A stretch of 17,413 nucleotides of DNA from UBA922 sp964565405 (GTDB lineage Bacteria > Patescibacteriota > Patescibacteriia > Magasanikbacterales > UBA922): NCBI GenBank assembly GCA_964565405.1, contig CAZMEW010000020.1, forward strand, positions 1 to 17,413, given 5' to 3'. Position 1 is the stretch's first letter; every line of letters begins with the position of its first letter. This document shows positions 14,166 through 17,413 of the stretch, in pieces. Under the pieces are notes generated by a model that had not been told where the DNA came from, searched no databases, and worked only from the letters and a program-made list of their open reading frames with translations. Made by a program: the position numbers and the translations under genes.

Positions 14166-14360
14166 TTACTTTAGATATTTCCGTAGCTTATGAATTGCTC
14201 TCGCTCCTGTATCAAAACATTTCTTACTTATTTTTCGAGAAAATAATATTACCATACTAAAAATCATGGTTGACCATGCAACAATAAAAGCAAGGATCAT
14301 GCTAATGGTTGAAGGTCCTTTGGCTATTTCTTGTTTGATGAGATTGCATCCGACACACAT
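14166..14360 (-). CDS. Small single-helix membrane protein with N-terminal CxxC
   Basis: 64 residues. MCVGCN gives a CxxC pair (C2, C5) next to the start, and residues about 17-41 form a hydrophobic helix (STISMILAFIVAWSTMIFSM core). A basic tail follows (RKISKK...KLRKYLK). This fits a small inner-membrane protein with a positive cytosolic C-terminus. I do not recognise the family. Reasons to believe it is real: it fills the space between the methyltransferase (26-nt gap) and a good terminator, runs in the operon direction, and has an extended -10 a short distance before the ATG. A thiol or metal role for the cysteines is only a guess. Confidence 0.55.
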   Translation of the reverse strand: MCVGCNLIKQEIAKGPSTISMILAFIVAWSTMIFSMVILFSRKISKKCFDTGARAIHKLRKYLK

Positions 14361-14385
14361 ACAAAACTATTACTTAGTAATCCAT

Positions 14386-14394
14386 ACTATACCA
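14386..14394 (-). promoter_or_regulatory. Possible extended -10 (TGGTATAGT) for the 64-residue gene
   Basis: On the minus strand TGG-TATAGT overlaps the stop codon of the methyltransferase gene and would give a leader of about 19 nt. It closely resembles the DUF4012 promoter TGGTATACT. The small gene may therefore be transcribed on its own as well as by read-through. Confidence 0.35.
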
Positions 14395-14998
14395 CAGCAC
14401 TACCGTACTGTGGTATTTTTCTGATCTTCAATACTTTTGTTGGAGAACACCTGGTCATTCTGACGGTGCCTGTCACATATAGTCCTGCCGGACGCATGAG
14501 CTCTTCGATCTCAACCTGTGTGTAATACTTCTCAAAATGATAGGGTTCTGAGCATCCCTGTATGTTCTGTAGCCACCGAAGTATCCTGCTTGTATATATC
14601 GTATCAATAAGATACCAGGTTCCTTCTGTAGATAAGACCCGCACCACTTCTTTGCATACTTCTCTTGGTTTCCGGTAATGATGAAATGCCATACATGAGA
14701 GAATAATGTTGAATTGGTCTGACGCATACGGTAGAGACTCTGCCAATCCTACCATAAAGGTTCCCCACGGATATTTTGTTCGAGCAGTATCAATGGCTTT
14801 TGGTGACATATCTAGTCCAAAGAACTGTATATTTGGCGCGGCAGTATGCAGTGCATGTAGCTCGTCGCCATTGCCACATGAAATATCTAGTATAGAGATC
14901 GCCTGTGAATACTCAAAGAACGATGCAAAATGCATTCGCCTTTTGTAATATATCTTTTGCTGGTGCAGTCGTATTTTTTGCCTGATCCATGTCCACAT
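14387..14998 (-). CDS. Class I SAM-dependent methyltransferase
   Basis: 203 residues with a UbiE/Methyltransf_11-type fold. Motif I is ILDISCGNGDELHAL (36-50), the acidic residue at the end of strand 2 is D63 in FFGLDMSP (59-66), the acidic residue before motif II lies in GLAESLPY (84-91), and SCMAFHHYRKPREVCKEVVRVL (101-122) is the region following strand 4. It should transfer a methyl group from S-adenosylmethionine to a small molecule; the substrate is unknown. It starts 3 nt after the stop of the PLP/rhodanese gene, so it is almost certainly in the same transcript. The N-terminus is basic and aromatic (MWTWIRQKIRLHQQKIYYKRR core), which may help membrane or substrate contact. Confidence 0.88.
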   Translation of the reverse strand: MWTWIRQKIRLHQQKIYYKRRMHFASFFEYSQAISILDISCGNGDELHALHTAAPNIQFFGLDMSPKAIDTARTKYPWGTFMVGLAESLPYASDQFNIILSCMAFHHYRKPREVCKEVVRVLSTEGTWYLIDTIYTSRILRWLQNIQGCSEPYHFEKYYTQVEIEELMRPAGLYVTGTVRMTRCSPTKVLKIRKIPQYGSAVV

Positions 14999-15001
14999 AT
15001 A

Positions 15002-16336
15002 TTATGTCGATCGCACACATGCTTCGTGATTTGTTTTACAGAGTTCGAGTTCTGCAATATTCCATGCCGTAATACCATTGGTAAGAGAGAAAGCTTCCGC
15101 GCCTTTATTCCTCATATACCTGGCAAGCGTAAGAGATTTTTGTCCTACGGCACACACGAAAATTATCTTTTTTCCTATCCCAAAAGGCATCGCGTCTTCC
15201 TCAAATATACTATCCAGATACTCATACGGTAGGTTAATCGATCCTCGAATATGCGCTGCTGCAAATGCGCGAGGAGTGCGCATATCTATGATCATATATG
15301 ATGGGTCATCGAGTATTGTTTCTACCTCATGAGCCGTCATCGAAATTTCTGATAAAGGATACCCATCGATAACGGTATCTTTCCATGAAAGTTTCTTATT
15401 ATTTCCCCATAATTCAGGCATTCGTTTTTTGATATATGAGACATACCACTCCATCCGATCACACACAATAAATACCGCAGTCGTTGGTTCTTGTGGCGGA
15501 TGTTTTTTGAAATACTCTTTCAGTGTTTGGTACACTGCTCCACCTGTCGGGCCGCTCATGATGCCGGCTTTACGGACAAGTTCAAACGTTCCTTTGAGTG
15601 CGCTTAATGAGTCGATTGCAATGATGTCTTCATAAAATGTCGGATCAAGAAGCCCTACTTCATAGATTTCGTCCTTGGTTCGGATACCTGGGATATAGTC
15701 ATTTTTGGTCGCAACCACTCCATATGTTTTGAGAGTATGATCACGCTCTTTTATTTTTTGTGCTGGTCCGCGTGACGAGCCCGTAGTTCCTAATCCTGCA
15801 AAGTAATAATCTATGTGTTGTAGATCCTTTAAAATTTCTTCTCCAGTTGTCCTATAATGTTCTTCAAGGTTTTTTTGGTTGTCATATTGCGAGGTGAAAA
15901 ACTTTTTCCCTTTGTCTTTTTCAAGCTCCTGGTGAATATATACTAGAGGATCGTTCGGGTCATTGGGATCATGACAATCACTTTTTCCGGGCAATTCCTG
16001 AATGGTCGCGCCCATGATCTGCAAAATATCTCTCACTTCGTCTACTTTAATGCGATTGGTGATCGTTTTAAATGGAATGCCAAATGTGCCAGCAATTCCT
16101 TGAATTGCTTTTGCGGTATTTCCACTCGACATTTCAATAATGGTTTTGTGATTTTCCTTGAGGTCAACAATATCATCCCGAAGCATGCCCCAGACTGCTC
16201 GGTCTTTGACCGAACCAAAAGGATTCATGTATTCCAATTTGGCGTACAGTTTCAAATTTTTGATGCCATGAATTGTTGGATCTATTTCCAAGAGTGGTGT
16301 ATTTCCGATGAGTTCAGTAATGTGCGTGTATTTCAT
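15002..16336 (-). CDS. Cysteine-synthase-like PLP enzyme fused to a rhodanese domain
   Basis: 444 residues from the ATG at 16336. Residues 1 to about 305 are a fold-type II PLP enzyme of the CysK/CysM/SbnA type: ELIGNTPLLEI (8-18), NPFGSVKDRA with the Schiff-base lysine K44, SSGNTAKAI (70-78), the phosphate-binding GLGTTGSS (181-188) and SGPTGGAV (261-268). Residues about 332-430 are a rhodanese domain: IIDMRTPRAFAAAHIRGSINLP (349-370) and the active-site loop CAVGQKS with Cys395, then GITAWN (421-426). The PLP part probably makes or breaks a C-beta bond of serine- or cysteine-type substrates, and the rhodanese may handle persulfide sulfur. A GTG at 16363 would add 9 residues and overlap the decarboxylase by 20 nt. 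I prefer the ATG because it gives the usual short lead to IGNTPL and a 7-nt gap. Confidence 0.88.
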   Translation of the reverse strand: MKYTHITELIGNTPLLEIDPTIHGIKNLKLYAKLEYMNPFGSVKDRAVWGMLRDDIVDLKENHKTIIEMSSGNTAKAIQGIAGTFGIPFKTITNRIKVDEVRDILQIMGATIQELPGKSDCHDPNDPNDPLVYIHQELEKDKGKKFFTSQYDNQKNLEEHYRTTGEEILKDLQHIDYYFAGLGTTGSSRGPAQKIKERDHTLKTYGVVATKNDYIPGIRTKDEIYEVGLLDPTFYEDIIAIDSLSALKGTFELVRKAGIMSGPTGGAVYQTLKEYFKKHPPQEPTTAVFIVCDRMEWYVSYIKKRMPELWGNNKKLSWKDTVIDGYPLSEISMTAHEVETILDDPSYMIIDMRTPRAFAAAHIRGSINLPYEYLDSIFEEDAMPFGIGKKIIFVCAVGQKSLTLARYMRNKGAEAFSLTNGITAWNIAELELCKTNHEACVRST

Positions 16337-16343
16337 AGATATT

Positions 16344-17413
16344 CTAGTACGATTGATCTTCACGATATTCCCAGTTCCCCTGCTCCCTATATGCAGCGTA
16401 TTTGGGTGCGAGTGGTTGCATGAGCATACGACTTTCCGTAAAGTCCATGTAATATGCAGCTGTGTTTATGAATACCAACAGATCACCCCGCTCTGGTATG
16501 TGTGGCAGCCAGGTTTTATGGCGGAAAATAAGATCACTTTTCATGCATAGGTTTCCTGCAATAAATGTCGGAAATGGTTTTTCCTCTCCTGTATTTTTTT
16601 CTTGAGAGATAAGTATTGGATCTGGCATATACATCTGATCATTACCGCCAAGTTGTGAACGATTCATGTCTACGACCAACACATTATTCCATAATGATGA
16701 CTGTTTGCGATCCAGAATACGGGTTATGGTAATCCCTGCAGAATCGAGGAGTGCACGCCCGGGTTCAATAATAAGCGTAATCATATGATCTGCAAGCACG
16801 TCTGCAACGGTTGCATGATAAGTATCGAGAGTGGGTGTAAGAAATTCCTCTAATTCAGCATATTGATCGAGGCTGTGGAAGGATTCAGCAAATTGCGGAG
16901 TTCCACGTAATACTCCATTCTCGCTCCAATAGCCGAGTCCTGACTTGTTCCACCCGAGAAGATGTTCTTGCGTTCGGACTGATTCAATCAAGGCACTTGT
17001 ATACGCATTCCATGCATCTCCTGAGGCACTATAATTTATTCCAAATCCTCCTCCGATGTTAATACTTGTCGGGCGGAGTCCTTTTCTCTGCGCTGAAAGC
17101 GTATATTCAAGTGTGCGAGTAATCATGGGTTTTCTGAGTTTTATAGCATCAGCATTAATATGAAATGCAAAACCCATAAATTGTACTTTTTCCTTTTCCT
17201 GTACCAGAAATGACAATGTTTCTTCTATTTCATTTTCGATTATTCCAAATCTGCTTTCAGTCCCTGTTGATAATACACTGTCCACATTTAAGCGCACGAA
17301 TACTGGATGAGGATCAGCCTCTTGTCTTTGTACTTCCTGAACAACGAGATGAAGCTCAGTCAAACTATCTATTACTATTGATGCGCCATGTGTAATGAGT
17401 GAAGCGATATATG
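16344..17413 (-). CDS. Fold-type III PLP decarboxylase (Orn/DAP/Arg decarboxylase-like), N-terminus outside window
   Basis: About 355 visible residues; the frame stays open to the window edge. A TTG at 17363 is only an internal Leu: the upstream in-frame residues read ITHGASIVIDSLTELHL, the family's typical GA-x-DS-x-EL segment. Further landmarks counted from the first visible codon are FRF-like substrate strand FVRLNVDS (38-45), FAFHINADA (81-89), INIGGGFGINY (117-127), IIEPGRALL (214-222), the dimer active-site Cys region GNLCMKSDL (286-294) and INTAAYYMDF (315-324). The PLP lysine lies outside. The family decarboxylates D- or L-diaminopimelate, ornithine, arginine or citryl-diaminopropionate-like acids; the substrate here is not clear. 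The ending INTAAYYMDFTESRMLMQPL resembles Y4yA-type members more than LysA, which is a tentative call. It sits directly before the PLP/rhodanese gene. Confidence 0.88.
   Translation of the reverse strand, partial: YIASLITHGASIVIDSLTELHLVVQEVQRQEADPHPVFVRLNVDSVLSTGTESRFGIIENEIEETLSFLVQEKEKVQFMGFAFHINADAIKLRKPMITRTLEYTLSAQRKGLRPTSINIGGGFGINYSASGDAWNAYTSALIESVRTQEHLLGWNKSGLGYWSENGVLRGTPQFAESFHSLDQYAELEEFLTPTLDTYHATVADVLADHMITLIIEPGRALLDSAGITITRILDRKQSSLWNNVLVVDMNRSQLGGNDQMYMPDPILISQEKNTGEEKPFPTFIAGNLCMKSDLIFRHKTWLPHIPERGDLLVFINTAAYYMDFTESRMLMQPLAPKYAAYREQGNWEYREDQSY

Noticed and set aside
15971..16423. A 150-codon plus-strand open frame
   Set aside because: It lies antisense to the well-supported PLP/rhodanese and decarboxylase genes, has no recognisable domain and its composition is that of a reverse-strand shadow.
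16344..17363. A 339-residue gene starting at TTG 17363
   Set aside because: The frame is open to the window edge and the residues before the TTG match the family pattern, so the TTG is an internal leucine and the gene is truncated by the window.
15002..17413. A true staphyloferrin B (sbn) locus
   Set aside because: Only the general pairing of a CysK-like and a decarboxylase-like enzyme is shared; no SbnB, NIS synthetase or transporter is visible and the CysK part carries a rhodanese.
1..17413. TGA recoding to glycine as in Gracilibacteria/SR1
   Set aside because: TGA ends the Ig-repeat protein exactly at the coupled GTGA start of the next gene, and genes with TAA/TAG ends contain no in-frame TGA.

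Overview
The window looks like a piece of a small, AT-rich bacterial genome, most likely a Candidate Phyla Radiation (Patescibacteria) member. The reasons are the gene content (a DUF4012 protein beside a CARDB/DUF11-like surface protein, a CKPAIYLYP...YLFWEG protein, several GT4 glycosyltransferases behind a polyprenyl sugar-phosphate transferase), very tight gene packing, and the near-total absence of Shine-Dalgarno sequences before start codons. TGA is used as a normal stop, so there is no sign of the Gracilibacteria/SR1 code. The phylum call is an inference from gene families, not from a marker gene.

All protein genes lie on the minus strand and all three tRNA genes lie on the plus strand. 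Reading along the minus strand there are four transcription units. Unit A (window edge to 14166) encodes a fold-III PLP decarboxylase (N-terminus outside the window), a cysteine-synthase-like PLP enzyme fused to a rhodanese domain, a class I methyltransferase and a 64-residue membrane protein. It ends at a perfect 30-nt palindromic terminator that also serves the converging tRNA-Leu(GAG). Unit B (13734 to 8953) encodes a polyprenyl glycosylphosphotransferase and three GT4 glycosyltransferases, a lipid-linked glycan assembly set without a visible flippase or polymerase. Unit C (8714 to 3724) encodes a DUF4012 protein with an N-terminal CCHC zinc knuckle, a large membrane-anchored Ig-like repeat protein with a Lys-rich cytosolic tail, and a translationally coupled DUF1653 protein. 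It ends in a clear intrinsic terminator. Unit D (3642 to 172) encodes a membrane-anchored CKPAIYLYP-domain protein and a membrane-anchored MEMO-CapA fusion. It ends in a hairpin shared with the converging tRNA-Lys(CTT)/tRNA-Arg(TCG) pair.

Units B, C and D are all about the cell envelope: glycan synthesis, then large single-pass surface proteins. Unit A is a small amino-acid-type metabolic cassette that resembles the SbnA/SbnH pairing of siderophore pathways but is not demonstrably the same. The main intergenic region (13735-13980) holds a promoter for unit B, a ~120-nt imperfect inverted repeat made of degenerate ACTCAAAA units, and a possible tRNA-Leu promoter.

The most notable observations are: a MEMO domain joined to a CapA-like domain that has lost its metal ligands; a zinc knuckle on the cytosolic tail of a DUF4012 membrane protein; the PLP/rhodanese/decarboxylase/methyltransferase cassette; and the ACTCAAAA inverted repeat.
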